NCBI RefSeq assembly: GCF_900156125.1
Contig: NZ_FTLX01000002.1
Span: 124,001-188,000 of the forward strand
Reading direction: 5' to 3'
DNA: 64,000 nucleotides
Source of the DNA: Domibacillus enclensis
GTDB lineage: Bacteria; Bacillota; Bacilli; Bacillales; Domibacillaceae
Below, piece by piece: positions 51,391 to 60,564 of the stretch. Each line of letters starts with the position of its first letter. Within the stretch, counting starts at the first letter, position 1. The position numbers were made by a program, and so were the translations under genes. A model generated the notes under the pieces. The model was not told the origin of the DNA. It did no database searches and saw only the letters and a program-made list of their open reading frames with translations.

Positions 51391-53388
51391 GTGAAGTCGA
51401 AGAGAAAAAGTAATTTACTATCAATCTCTCTCATTGTTTTACTGCTTCTTCAGCTAGTACCTTTTCAAGCGAAAGCGGCGGGAACGGTTCAAGAATCACC
51501 GGTTCATACCTACAGCCAGAATACATGGGCGTGGAATGCACTGGCTGAAGGACCGAATGGAGAGATTTATTTAACACATAAAGTAAGTGCAACAGCTATC
51601 GCGGTGAAAAAGTGGAATGGAAGCAGCTGGGACTCTTTGCCGAGTGTGACAACCGCATTGACTGGCGACACTGGCTTTAGTGACTCGCTGGACCTGGAAG
51701 TGGACAAGGATGGAAAAGTTCATCTGGTTTACAAGCATTATATTGGATCAGGAGTCACGAGCCACCGCGGAGTAAAATACGGTGTTTACGATGGAACGAA
51801 ATGGACGTTCTCAGAAGTAGAGGGCTACAGCCATCCAAATGGGTGGAGGAATTTTTATGATCCGACACTTGCTGTCGACTCTAATGGGAATGCGCACATT
51901 GTATATAAATACGTCGATACCCAGTATTACGCGAAATACGCTACGAATCAATCTGGATCGTGGCAAACCCAGGTGATTGCGACGGGCACGAGCGGCACCG
52001 ATGAGGTTCATGACCCCATTGTAAGAGTAGATGGGCAGGATGTCGTCCACCTTTCTTATGTAAAAGAAGATCATCAGAATACTTATTATGGAAATTACTA
52101 TTACACGAAAAAAGCACTGAATGATGCCAGTTTTCCAGCGGCTCAAAAAATAATTGACGCTATTGCTGAGGAGCAGTACTACTACTACACACCTCTAATC
52201 GTTGATGAAAATGGAAAAGCATATGTCGGATACGATGCGGGAATCTACTCTGGTGATACAAAAACAGGAACCAATCTGTACGTTCATTCCAATCAGTCAG
52301 GCAGCTGGAAACGGGAGACGCTTCATGAAGGAGCTGGGAGAGATCTTTACTTTACAGGTCTTTATTCTAACGGATCAGCCCTTTATGCTTTAGTCGATTC
52401 GTGGTCTCTTGACTGGGCCGAGGGTCATTTTTTCGCAATGGCCAACTATGGAGGCGGATGGATTACTGGAAGTAAAAAGGTAGTCTCTCAGCTCATTGTA
52501 GATTATGCCGATGAATTAACGTATATGGTCGATGCGCAAGGGTCATTCACACTTGCCATGCTGCATGGAGGTTTAAGAAATATCAGCACGCTTTACGGGA
52601 CAAGCAATGATTTCGGCTTAATTCAATCGCTGTCAGACAATGCAGATTTAGCCAGCCTTGCCTTAAGCGATGGCACATTATCGCCGACTTTTGACAAAGC
52701 AACAGCAAGCTATACAGCAAGTGTCGGTCATTCCGTCGCTGCGATTGACGTAACCCCTTCTGCTGAAGATGCGAAAGCAACGATAGCGGTAAATGGAACA
52801 AGCGTGGCGAGTGGCAGCTCATCCAGCGTTCCACTTCAAGTCGGCGCAAATATCATCACAGTGACAGTAACAGCAGAAGATGGTTCGATTAAAACATACA
52901 CAGTGACCATTACCCGGGCAGCGGCCTCTTCAAACGCTGATTTAACCAGTCTTGCGGTAAGCGAAGGGACACTAGATCCGCAGTTCGATGCGGCAACAAT
53001 GGAGTACGCAGTCAGTGTCGACAACAGCCAGGCAAGCATCATCGTCACACCGACTGTGTCTGATGCAAATGCAGCCGTGACGGTAAATGGCCAGCCGCCA
53101 GCAAATCCAGTCAGCCTTACTGTTGGAAGCAACCCGATCGCGGTCGAAGTGACAGCGGAAAACGGAACCGTTAAAACCTATACGGTCAACGTGACGAGAG
53201 AATTGCTAAAAGGGGACGGAAACGGAGATGGCAAGGTGACATCAGCAGATGCGCTAATGGTGTACCAGTATACGTCAGGAAAAATTCAGCTGACCGCCCT
53301 TCAGAAAAAAGCGCTTGATATGAACAACGACGGCCAGGTGAATGCCGTCGACGCAAACATGATTATGAAAGCTGCTGTTGGAAAATAG
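51391..53388 (+). CDS. Secreted beta-propeller-like protein with C-terminal dockerin
   Basis: GTG start after AAGGAGG; 665 residues. After the signal peptide (to about AKAAG), residues 35-410 are repeated beta blades of sialidase/BNR-like character (DKDGKVHLVYKHY, DSNGNAHIVYKYV, DENGKAYVGYDAG). Two cadherin-like (PF12733-type) sandwiches follow (about 420-510 and 513-605: NADLASLALSDGTLSPTFD, NADLTSLAVSEGTLDPQFD). A C-terminal dockerin is at 607-665 (GDGNGDGKVTSADALMVYQ, DMNNDGQVNAVDANMIMK). The propeller may bind glycan; sialidase Asp-box catalysis is not evident. Confidence 0.85.
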   Translation: MKSKRKSNLLSISLIVLLLLQLVPFQAKAAGTVQESPVHTYSQNTWAWNALAEGPNGEIYLTHKVSATAIAVKKWNGSSWDSLPSVTTALTGDTGFSDSLDLEVDKDGKVHLVYKHYIGSGVTSHRGVKYGVYDGTKWTFSEVEGYSHPNGWRNFYDPTLAVDSNGNAHIVYKYVDTQYYAKYATNQSGSWQTQVIATGTSGTDEVHDPIVRVDGQDVVHLSYVKEDHQNTYYGNYYYTKKALNDASFPAAQKIIDAIAEEQYYYYTPLIVDENGKAYVGYDAGIYSGDTKTGTNLYVHSNQSGSWKRETLHEGAGRDLYFTGLYSNGSALYALVDSWSLDWAEGHFFAMANYGGGWITGSKKVVSQLIVDYADELTYMVDAQGSFTLAMLHGGLRNISTLYGTSNDFGLIQSLSDNADLASLALSDGTLSPTFDKATASYTASVGHSVAAIDVTPSAEDAKATIAVNGTSVASGSSSSVPLQVGANIITVTVTAEDGSIKTYTVTITRAAASSNADLTSLAVSEGTLDPQFDAATMEYAVSVDNSQASIIVTPTVSDANAAVTVNGQPPANPVSLTVGSNPIAVEVTAENGTVKTYTVNVTRELLKGDGNGDGKVTSADALMVYQYTSGKIQLTALQKKALDMNNDGQVNAVDANMIMKAAVGK

Positions 53389-53402
53389 TCCGTTCAAGAG
53401 AG

Positions 53403-54413
53403 GTGAGTTTCATTAAAAAATTATTCATGTGTATAGGTGCCGTTCTGTTATTGACAGGTGTTCAAACGGCCGAGGCTATTTCACCGACAACGATTTCCTT
53501 TTCTTCTAATGAAGAAGCGGTTTGGGTGGACGGGATTGCAGAGGACGGAGATGGGGGTTCCGATAATATTCAAGATTTCACTCTCCAATTTTACAATATT
53601 AGCGATACAAGCGGGACGCTCATAGAGAAGCAGCTCGTTCACGGAGATTCATTTTTGGACGATGGTTTTGTGGCTCTTTCAAGCTATGAAGAGAACTTGT
53701 CAAACAATGGATGGACAGGAATGGGCATGACGTCACCGGACGGAAGCGAGTTTCAACTGAACAGCTTTTTTTATTCTAACTATGGAGAAGGGGCTTCTAT
53801 TGAGATTCAAGTAAAAGGCTACCGGGATCACCAGGAGGTCGCTGAAGCGTCCTTTCACACGGACCACAGGGTAAACGAATTTGAATCCAAAAACGTTGAG
53901 CTCGATGAAACGTTTGATAATGTGGATACCGTCTTTCTTTATTCGGAGCGTGCCAGCTGGCATGGAATCAACCACATTGCCGTGGACGAACCAGTTTCAA
54001 ACTTCACCGTGACGTTTGATGCGAACGGTGCAAGCGCAGGGACAGCCCCTGATTCGATGTCTGGAAAAGCAGGGGCATCCATCACTCTCCCGGGTAAAGA
54101 AACACTCGTCAAAAATGGATTTACCTTTGTCGGCTGGAACACAGCAGCAAGCGGAAGCGGAACAGCACATGAAGAAGGCGCCGCATTTACCATCGGTGCT
54201 TCAAATGAAACGTTATATGCGCATTGGTTTTTGACTGGAGACGGGAACGGGGATGGCAAGGTAACATCCGCGGACGCGCTGATGGTTTATCAAGCGATCG
54301 CCAACAAAACGAAGCTGACTGCTATTCAGAAAAAAGTACTTGATCTGAACAGCGATGGCCAGGTGAATGCCATCGACGCGAACCTGATTATGAAAGCTGC
54401 TGTAGGAAAATAA
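53403..54413 (+). CDS. Secreted protein with InlB-type repeat and C-terminal dockerin
   Basis: Up to 336 residues. GTG 53403 overlaps its own ribosome binding site; ATT 53412 is five bases after GAGGTGA and would give a normal signal peptide (KKLFMCIGAVLLLTGVQTAEA-like), so the true start is uncertain. Residues about 30-195 are an unassigned beta-rich domain (AVWVDGIAEDGDGGSDNI, ERASWHGINHIAVDEP). One InlB B-repeat follows (about 200-277: FTFVGWNTAASGSG), then a dockerin (278-336: GDGNGDGKVTSADALMVYQ, DLNSDGQVNAIDANLIMK) almost identical to that of the preceding gene. Confidence 0.82.
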   Translation: MSFIKKLFMCIGAVLLLTGVQTAEAISPTTISFSSNEEAVWVDGIAEDGDGGSDNIQDFTLQFYNISDTSGTLIEKQLVHGDSFLDDGFVALSSYEENLSNNGWTGMGMTSPDGSEFQLNSFFYSNYGEGASIEIQVKGYRDHQEVAEASFHTDHRVNEFESKNVELDETFDNVDTVFLYSERASWHGINHIAVDEPVSNFTVTFDANGASAGTAPDSMSGKAGASITLPGKETLVKNGFTFVGWNTAASGSGTAHEEGAAFTIGASNETLYAHWFLTGDGNGDGKVTSADALMVYQAIANKTKLTAIQKKVLDLNSDGQVNAIDANLIMKAAVGK

Positions 54414-54436
54414 AAATAGTTTAGGAGACTATGAGA

Positions 54437-57400
54437 ATGAAAAATAGGTTAAAGTGGCTGAATCTGTTGCTGGTTTGTCTTTTGGTTGTGTCGTCGATTC
54501 TGCCGTATGCTGCTCCTGTAAAGGCGGAACCTCTGTCAGAAGGCTATATTAAGGCATCAATTGGGACTGTTAGTGGAGCTGTAGGTAGTACGGTTGAAGT
54601 ACCGGTATATATTGATGAATTATCTGTTGGGATAGATAATTATGTACTTGCATTTCAATACGACATAGAGAGCTTAACTTTTATTGAAGCTATAAATAAA
54701 AAAAATAGTGACAATTTTGTTCAAACGGATTTTACTGAATTTGGTTTGAACCTAGTGATCGGAGATGATTATGAAGAACTGCTTAGTGTGCCAGGAGAAA
54801 TATTTTTATTGAAATTTAAAATTAAAGATTCAGTAAAAGCTGGTATGTCATCATCAATTAATTTTGTACAAGGGGACTCTTCTTTTAAAGACGTCAACAA
54901 TACAATTCTTACCGATGCTTATGAGAGTGGATCGGTTTCAGTACCTGCACCAGGAACCATCAACTGGAAAGCCGGCACAGATGCAGCGATGCCGGGTGAG
55001 ACAGCGACGATTCCTGTATCCTACAACGGCCTGTCAGAAAACATGGGCGCGTATGGAAGCAAACTTTCCTTCGATCAAACAGTCCTTGAAGCGGTCAGCG
55101 TCACACCTATGTACGGTGACGCATCAGATGCATGTAATGAAGAGGCTGAGGAAGGCTGTTTTGTCTCACACATCGACAATAAAAACGGAACAGTTTCAGC
55201 GGCATGGGTGGACTCAACCGGCGGCGACAAACCGCTGACGGGCGCTTATACGGAGAATTTGTTCACGATTGATTTCAAGGTGAAGGAAGAAGCGGCTGCG
55301 GGCGTTGTGAACCTTGATTTTATAGAGGACGATTCGTATTCGGTTAATTTGGATTTGAATTCAATGGCCAGCACGTACACAGCAGGCGAAATCGAAATCC
55401 TTCAAGGCTACACGGTTTCGTATGACGAAAACGGCTCAACGGGAGGAACAGCTCCTGAAGGCGGCACATACCAGGAAGCGGTTGAAGTCGCCGTTAAAGG
55501 AAATACAGGCAGCTTAGTGAAAACAGGCTTCAAATTCACAGGCTGGAATACAAAAGTGGATGGCTCCGGAAAGGCATACGATGCAGGAGATACTCTGACG
55601 GTCGGAACGGAAAACATCACGCTGTATGCGCAGTGGCAGGCGTATTCAACAAACGCTAAATTATCGAATTTGACAGTTCAAAATGCCACGTTGACACCAT
55701 CAACATTCGACCCGGGGACCACAAGCTACACGCTGAATGCGCCGTACAGCGTGACGGAAGTGGATGTGACACCGACCATAGCCGATGCGCTGGCGACCGT
55801 TACAGTTGAAGGGAAAACCGTGGTAAGCGGACAAGCCCAAAAGGTTACACTGTCTGTCGGTGAAAACGTCATCCCGGTTGTGGTTACAGCGGAAGATGGT
55901 GTGACGACAGAAACGTATACGATCACCATTACAAGAGCCCAGTCAGACGATGCACTCGCAGCAGAGGATAAAGAAGCGCTGGCGATTGGCTATGCGCAGG
56001 GTGACAGCGCATCGAGCGTTACGAAAGACGTCACACTGCCAGTGAGCGGCGGAAAGGGTTCTGTGATCACATGGCAAAGCTCAGACGAAGATTTTGTCTC
56101 AAGCAGTGGCACCGTCACACGTCCGCTGTTCACAGACGGAGACCAGGCGATTACGTTAACTGCGTCAATCAAAAAGGGAGAGGCAATTGAAACGAAAACA
56201 TTCACGCTGACGCTCCCGGCTCTTGCAGGCTACACGGTTTCATATGACGCCAATGGAGCGGATGAAGGAGCTGCGCCGAAAGCCGGCAAGTACAATCCGG
56301 ATGACACAGCCACTGTTTCAGGCAACGCGGGATCACTGGCGAAAACAGGCCACACCTTCAACGGGTGGAACACAAAAGCAGATGGAACAGGAACAGCGTA
56401 CGCAGCAGCGGACACCTTCACCATCGAAGCAAATACTACGCTGTACGCGCAATGGAAAATCAACGAATACACCGTTTCATTTGAATCAGACGGTGGAGAC
56501 GCCGTAAACGATCAAACCATTGATTACAACCAAAAAGCAACGCAGCCGGATGCTCCTGAAAAAGAAGGGTACATCTTCAGCGGCTGGTTTACAGAAGCTG
56601 CACTTGAAAACGAGTATGATTTCAACACATCGGTTACAAGCGACATTACGCTTTACGCCAAATGGACGATCAAGCAATATATTGTTTCGTTTGATTCAAA
56701 TGGCGGCACAGCCGTCAACGATGAAACAATTGACCACGGGGATACAGCAACAAAACCAGCAGATCCTGAAAAAGAAGGCTACACGTTCAAGGGCTGGTAC
56801 ACTGACGGGCAGCTGGAAACCGAATATGATTTCAGCACGCAAGTAAAAGCAGCAAAAACGCTGTACGGAAAATGGGAGCTAAACGAATACGACGTCACGT
56901 TTGATGTAGACGGCGGAACAGCGGTAAGTGCGCAACGTATTGTGCACAATGAAAAAGCGACAGCACCGTCAGCACCAACGAAAACCGGCTACACATTTGA
57001 AGGCTGGTACAGCGACGGCGCGTTTGAAACAGAGTTTGATTTTGACACAGCGATCAAACAAGACACGGTCATTTACGCGAACTGGACCATCAACAAGTAT
57101 GACGTGACATTCAACACTGACGGCGGCACAGCTGTAAATGCCCAGAGCATTGAATACAACAAAAAAGCAGCAGAGCCTGATGCTCCAACCAAAACTGGCT
57201 ATACATTTGCCGGCTGGTACGATGATGCCGATACCGAATTTTCTTTTGATCAATTGATTACAGAAGACACAGTCGTGTACGCCAAATGGACGATCAACGA
57301 GTACGACGTGACTTTCCATGTAAATGGCGGCACGGCCGTTGGCAAACAAAGCATCGAATACAACAAGCAGGCAGCCGAACCGACAGCTCCTGAAAAAACA

Positions 57401-59713
57401 GGTTACACGTTCGAAGGCTGGTACAGTGATGCAGAAGGTGAAATTGAATTCAGCTTCGACACAAAAATCACAGCTGATACCGCCGTTTACGCAAAATGGG
57501 CGCCGATTCCATACACGGTCACATTTGAATCCAACACGGATACAGAAGTAGACCCGGCGACAGTTCCATATGACAGCAAAATCACCGAGCCAGCTGACCT
57601 GACGAAAACCGGCTACACATTCGCCGGCTGGTTCCAGAATGAAGCACTGACGGACGAATGGAATTTTGATGAAGATACGATGACAGGCGATTTGACGCTG
57701 CACGCGAAGTGGACAGCGAACCCGCAAACCATCACGTTCGACACGGCTGGCGGTTCTGCCATTGCCGATGACACCGTTGCCTATGATGACAAAATCACGA
57801 AACCATCTGATCCAACCAAAGCGGGCCATACGTTCAAAGGCTGGTTGATGGACAGTGAAGAGTGGGATTTTAACAAGGACTTCGTTAAAGGAAACATGAC
57901 GCTGACTGCTCGATGGGAAATCAATGAGTATACGCTGTCGTTTGATTCAAATGATGGATCAGAAGTAGAAGCACAGGAAGTTACCTATAACGAAAAAGCA
58001 CAACAACCGTCACAGCCGACCAAAGCGGGCCATACCTTCGCCGGCTGGTATGCAGATGAAGCCTTGGAAACGGAATGGAATTTTGACGAGGATGTTGTCA
58101 CAGAAGATGTGACGCTTTATGCAAAATGGGACATTAACTCTTACACGGTGACATTCAGTGCAAACCGCGGCTCAGAAGTAGCACCGGCAACAGCTGTTTA
58201 CAACACAATGATCACGAAGCCGGAGAATCCGACGCGTCCGGGCTATTCATTTGTTAACTGGTATACCGATGAGCAGCTGCGAACCACATTTGACTTTACA
58301 ACACCGATTACAGGCGATCTGACGCTTTACGCGCGCTGGTCATCGAACGCGTCACCTGCACCGCAGCCAACGACCGAAGACATCGTCGTCGATGTGGTAT
58401 CCGGTGACGAAACGCTTGTGCAGACACCAATCAAGCGGACAACGAACCCGGACGGAACGGTGAACGACGACGTGACATTTACACCGGACAAAGCAGCAGA
58501 ATCCGTGGAAAAGCTGAAGGATGCGGAAAACAAAACAGCCCGTATTGTCATTCCGGATGCGAACGATAAAGTATCTGAAACGAATATTGGCGTACCGCAA
58601 TCCGCTATGAACGCACTGGCGAACGGCGAGGCCAACCTTGAAATTGACACCGAAAACGCTCGTATTTTCGTTCCATCTGACTCTATCACAGGATTTGGCG
58701 ACGACCTGTACTTCCGCGTCGTGCCAGTGAAAAAAGAAGAAGAAAAACAAGCGATTGAAACACGCGCCAAGCAAGAAGAAAAAGTAAAAGAAGTAACAGG
58801 CAATAACACAGCGACGATTCAAGTGCTGGGCCGTCCAATGACCATCGAAACGAATATGCAAAACCGGCCCGTCACATTAACCTTGCCGCTGCCGGCGAAT
58901 GTTTCCCAGGAAATGATCGACAACCTGGCCATCTTTATTGAACATAGCAACGGCACAAAACAAGTCATTCGCGGCACAGTCGTGGAGTGGAAAAATGGAC
59001 AGAAGGGCGTTCAATTTGACGTCGACCATTTCTCAACCTTTACGATGCTCTACCTTGAAGAAGCAGCAACAGAAGAAACAGGCACGCATGATTTGTACAT
59101 CCACGGCTTTAAGGATGGCACCTTCCGTCCAGACGAAACCGTGACACGCGCGCAAATCGCCGCAATGCTCGTGCGGAACCTGGATATGACGTACAACGGA
59201 AAAGTATCCTACAAAGATACGAAAGCATCATTTGCAATGAAAGAAATCGAAATGGCACGTGAAGCAGGTGTGATCTTGGGCTTCTCGGACGGCACCTTCC
59301 GTCCGGATCAGGCCGTCACGCGTGCGCAGGTTGCCGCTATCGCAAGCCGCTGGGTCGGCAACGTATGTAAAGAAAATCCGGATTCAGCGCTTTGCACACC
59401 GTCCAAAGAAGCCGCCGCGTTTACAGACGTAGCCGCCGATCACTGGGCAGCGACATCCATTAAACACGCATCATCCGTCGGCATCATCAACGGCTTCGGA
59501 AACGGCAGCTTCAAGCCAGAGCAAGCCATCACCCGGGCCCAGGCCGTCGTCATGCTCAACCGACTCTTCGAACGCGGACCGCTAAACGGCGTGTCCGAGC
59601 CAACATTCTCAGACGTCCCAGCCGGTCACTGGGCGTTTAAAGAAATCGAAGAAGCCGCGACAACGCATGATTATGAAATTGACCAAAATGGGAATGAACA
59701 ACTACTACCATAA
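54437..59713 (+). CDS. SLH-anchored giant protein with two cohesin-like domains (scaffoldin-like)
   Basis: ATG 54437 chosen, nine bases after AGGAG (ATG 54431 is too close). 1758 residues. Signal peptide to about VKAEP; cohesin-like domain 1 at about 38-170 (IGTVSGAVGSTVEVPVYIDE, LAFQYDIESLTFIEA, FLLKFKIKDSVKAG); cohesin-like domain 2 at about 175-322 (PGETATIPVSYNG, KLSFDQTVLEAVSV). Then one InlB repeat, a PF12733-type cadherin-like domain, an Ig-like domain, ten tandem InlB repeats (about 600-1305), a 230-residue Lys/Glu region and three SLH domains (about 1545-1740). It would sit in the S-layer and hold dockerin proteins, three of which are encoded immediately upstream. Confidence 0.85.
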   Translation: MKNRLKWLNLLLVCLLVVSSILPYAAPVKAEPLSEGYIKASIGTVSGAVGSTVEVPVYIDELSVGIDNYVLAFQYDIESLTFIEAINKKNSDNFVQTDFTEFGLNLVIGDDYEELLSVPGEIFLLKFKIKDSVKAGMSSSINFVQGDSSFKDVNNTILTDAYESGSVSVPAPGTINWKAGTDAAMPGETATIPVSYNGLSENMGAYGSKLSFDQTVLEAVSVTPMYGDASDACNEEAEEGCFVSHIDNKNGTVSAAWVDSTGGDKPLTGAYTENLFTIDFKVKEEAAAGVVNLDFIEDDSYSVNLDLNSMASTYTAGEIEILQGYTVSYDENGSTGGTAPEGGTYQEAVEVAVKGNTGSLVKTGFKFTGWNTKVDGSGKAYDAGDTLTVGTENITLYAQWQAYSTNAKLSNLTVQNATLTPSTFDPGTTSYTLNAPYSVTEVDVTPTIADALATVTVEGKTVVSGQAQKVTLSVGENVIPVVVTAEDGVTTETYTITITRAQSDDALAAEDKEALAIGYAQGDSASSVTKDVTLPVSGGKGSVITWQSSDEDFVSSSGTVTRPLFTDGDQAITLTASIKKGEAIETKTFTLTLPALAGYTVSYDANGADEGAAPKAGKYNPDDTATVSGNAGSLAKTGHTFNGWNTKADGTGTAYAAADTFTIEANTTLYAQWKINEYTVSFESDGGDAVNDQTIDYNQKATQPDAPEKEGYIFSGWFTEAALENEYDFNTSVTSDITLYAKWTIKQYIVSFDSNGGTAVNDETIDHGDTATKPADPEKEGYTFKGWYTDGQLETEYDFSTQVKAAKTLYGKWELNEYDVTFDVDGGTAVSAQRIVHNEKATAPSAPTKTGYTFEGWYSDGAFETEFDFDTAIKQDTVIYANWTINKYDVTFNTDGGTAVNAQSIEYNKKAAEPDAPTKTGYTFAGWYDDADTEFSFDQLITEDTVVYAKWTINEYDVTFHVNGGTAVGKQSIEYNKQAAEPTAPEKTGYTFEGWYSDAEGEIEFSFDTKITADTAVYAKWAPIPYTVTFESNTDTEVDPATVPYDSKITEPADLTKTGYTFAGWFQNEALTDEWNFDEDTMTGDLTLHAKWTANPQTITFDTAGGSAIADDTVAYDDKITKPSDPTKAGHTFKGWLMDSEEWDFNKDFVKGNMTLTARWEINEYTLSFDSNDGSEVEAQEVTYNEKAQQPSQPTKAGHTFAGWYADEALETEWNFDEDVVTEDVTLYAKWDINSYTVTFSANRGSEVAPATAVYNTMITKPENPTRPGYSFVNWYTDEQLRTTFDFTTPITGDLTLYARWSSNASPAPQPTTEDIVVDVVSGDETLVQTPIKRTTNPDGTVNDDVTFTPDKAAESVEKLKDAENKTARIVIPDANDKVSETNIGVPQSAMNALANGEANLEIDTENARIFVPSDSITGFGDDLYFRVVPVKKEEEKQAIETRAKQEEKVKEVTGNNTATIQVLGRPMTIETNMQNRPVTLTLPLPANVSQEMIDNLAIFIEHSNGTKQVIRGTVVEWKNGQKGVQFDVDHFSTFTMLYLEEAATEETGTHDLYIHGFKDGTFRPDETVTRAQIAAMLVRNLDMTYNGKVSYKDTKASFAMKEIEMAREAGVILGFSDGTFRPDQAVTRAQVAAIASRWVGNVCKENPDSALCTPSKEAAAFTDVAADHWAATSIKHASSVGIINGFGNGSFKPEQAITRAQAVVMLNRLFERGPLNGVSEPTFSDVPAGHWAFKEIEEAATTHDYEIDQNGNEQLLP
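56229..58350 (+). repeat. Ten tandem InlB-type (Flg_new) repeats in the scaffoldin-like gene
   Basis: About 70-residue repeats, each with a pattern like YDVTF..DGGTAV, then KTGYTFEGWY and a closing TLYAKW. Ten are in tandem here and one more lies earlier (about 55409-55640). Neighbouring copies are similar but not identical at the DNA level, so recombination is probably limited. They would form an extended stalk between the cohesins and the SLH anchor. Confidence 0.85.
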
Positions 59714-59716
59714 AAA

Positions 59717-59754
59717 GCAAGCAGCAGGAGATTCGGTCTCCGGCTGCTTTTTTT
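59717..59754 (+). terminator. Intrinsic terminator of the scaffoldin-like gene
   Basis: AGCAGC-AGGAGA stem pairs with TCTCC-GGCTGCT around TTCGG and is followed by eight T residues, just after the stop codon. Confidence 0.88.
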
Positions 59755-59765
59755 TGCTGTGGAGT

Positions 59766-60109
59766 GTGTAAGTTTCGATGAGAAGCGTGCAACTTTCAGA
59801 AAAAGTGTGCAACCTCCGCTCGAGCGTGCAAGTTTCAGAAAAAGTGTGCAACCTCCGCTCGAGCGTGCAAGTTTCAGAAAAAGTGTGCAACCTCCGCTCG
59901 AGCGTGCAAGTTTCAGGGAAAGTGTGCAACCTCCGCCCGGGCGTGCAAGTTTCAGGAAAAGTGTGCAGCCTCCGTCCGAGCGTGCAAGTTTCAGGAAAAG
60001 TGTGCAACCTTTGCCCGGGCGTGCAAGTTCTGAGAAAAGTGTGCAACCCCCGCCTGAGCGTGCAAGTTTCGGAAAAAGCGTGTAGCCTCCCGCCCAAGTG
60101 TGCAACTCC
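59766..60109. repeat. Intergenic unit array D (GTGCAAG/C class), 18 units
   Basis: Eighteen direct units from 59766 to 60100, spaced 19 and 20 bp alternately after the first (59766, 59787, 59807, 59826, 59846 and onward). Two unit types alternate: GTGCAAGTTTCAGAAAAAGT and GTGCAACCTCCGCTCGAGC. It has the same 39-bp dimer layout and unit number as array B, with different spacer bases. No NERD gene is adjacent. It fills the gap between the scaffoldin terminator and the DUF2500 gene. Confidence 0.92.
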
Positions 60110-60181
60110 TCAGCAATTTAATTGAAACAAAATATTCCATTTAACCGTATAACACTATATAAGAAAGAGGAGATGAGAAAA

Positions 60182-60529
60182 ATGGATGCTTTTGAGATTA
60201 TCCCGCTTATCGTGGGAGCCGGTTTCTGTATCGTGGCGGGGCTAATTCTATTTTCGGCAGCGAAGGGCGGGGCGACCTGGGTAAATAACAACAATTCAGA
60301 GGTAGTGTCGACGCCGTCAAGGGTAGTTGCCAAACGGACACATGTCTACAGTGGTGGGGATTCGCCGTCCCGCACAAACTATTTCATCACTTTTGAAAAG
60401 GAGGAAACAGGGGAGCGGATGGAGCTGAAGGTTCCTGCGCGGACATACGGCTTGATCGCTGAGCGGGATGAGGGTGTGCTAACCTATCAAGGAACGCGCT
60501 ACAAGGATTTTGAGAGAGGGACAGAATAA
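60182..60529 (+). CDS. DUF2500-family membrane protein
   Basis: 115 residues from ATG 60182, after AGAGGAGATG; ATG 60173 overlaps that site. One N-terminal membrane helix (about 6-28, IIPLIVGAGFCIVAGLILF) precedes a small beta domain. The pattern TPSRVVAKRTHV, NYFITFEKEETGERMEL, LIAERDEGVLTYQGTRYKDF is typical of DUF2500 proteins, whose function is unknown. Single gene, converging on the gene at 60565. Confidence 0.82.
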   Translation: MDAFEIIPLIVGAGFCIVAGLILFSAAKGGATWVNNNNSEVVSTPSRVVAKRTHVYSGGDSPSRTNYFITFEKEETGERMELKVPARTYGLIAERDEGVLTYQGTRYKDFERGTE

Positions 60530-60558
60530 AAAAAGACCCGCTCAAAAAATGACGGGTC
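60528..60558 (-). terminator. Terminator of the minus-strand gene at 60565
   Basis: On the minus strand GACCCGTCA pairs with the TGAGCGGGTC side, one base bulged, and TTTTTTT follows. It overlaps the DUF2500 stop codon. Confidence 0.8.
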
Positions 60559-60564
60559 CCTTCG

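Noticed and set aside
49418-54413. Plain EF-hand calcium proteins instead of dockerins
   Set aside because: Paired loops with the dockerin spacing and the adjacent gene encoding cohesin-like domains make dockerin the better reading, though binding is unproven.
56969-57829. 286-codon antisense frame across the InlB repeats
   Set aside because: Reflects the repeated sense sequence; no initiation signal or recognisable domain.
59671-60125. Open frames of 108-144 codons with LKLARSSGGCTLF repeats
   Set aside because: Same cause in array D; no start signal, and they overlap the scaffoldin terminator.
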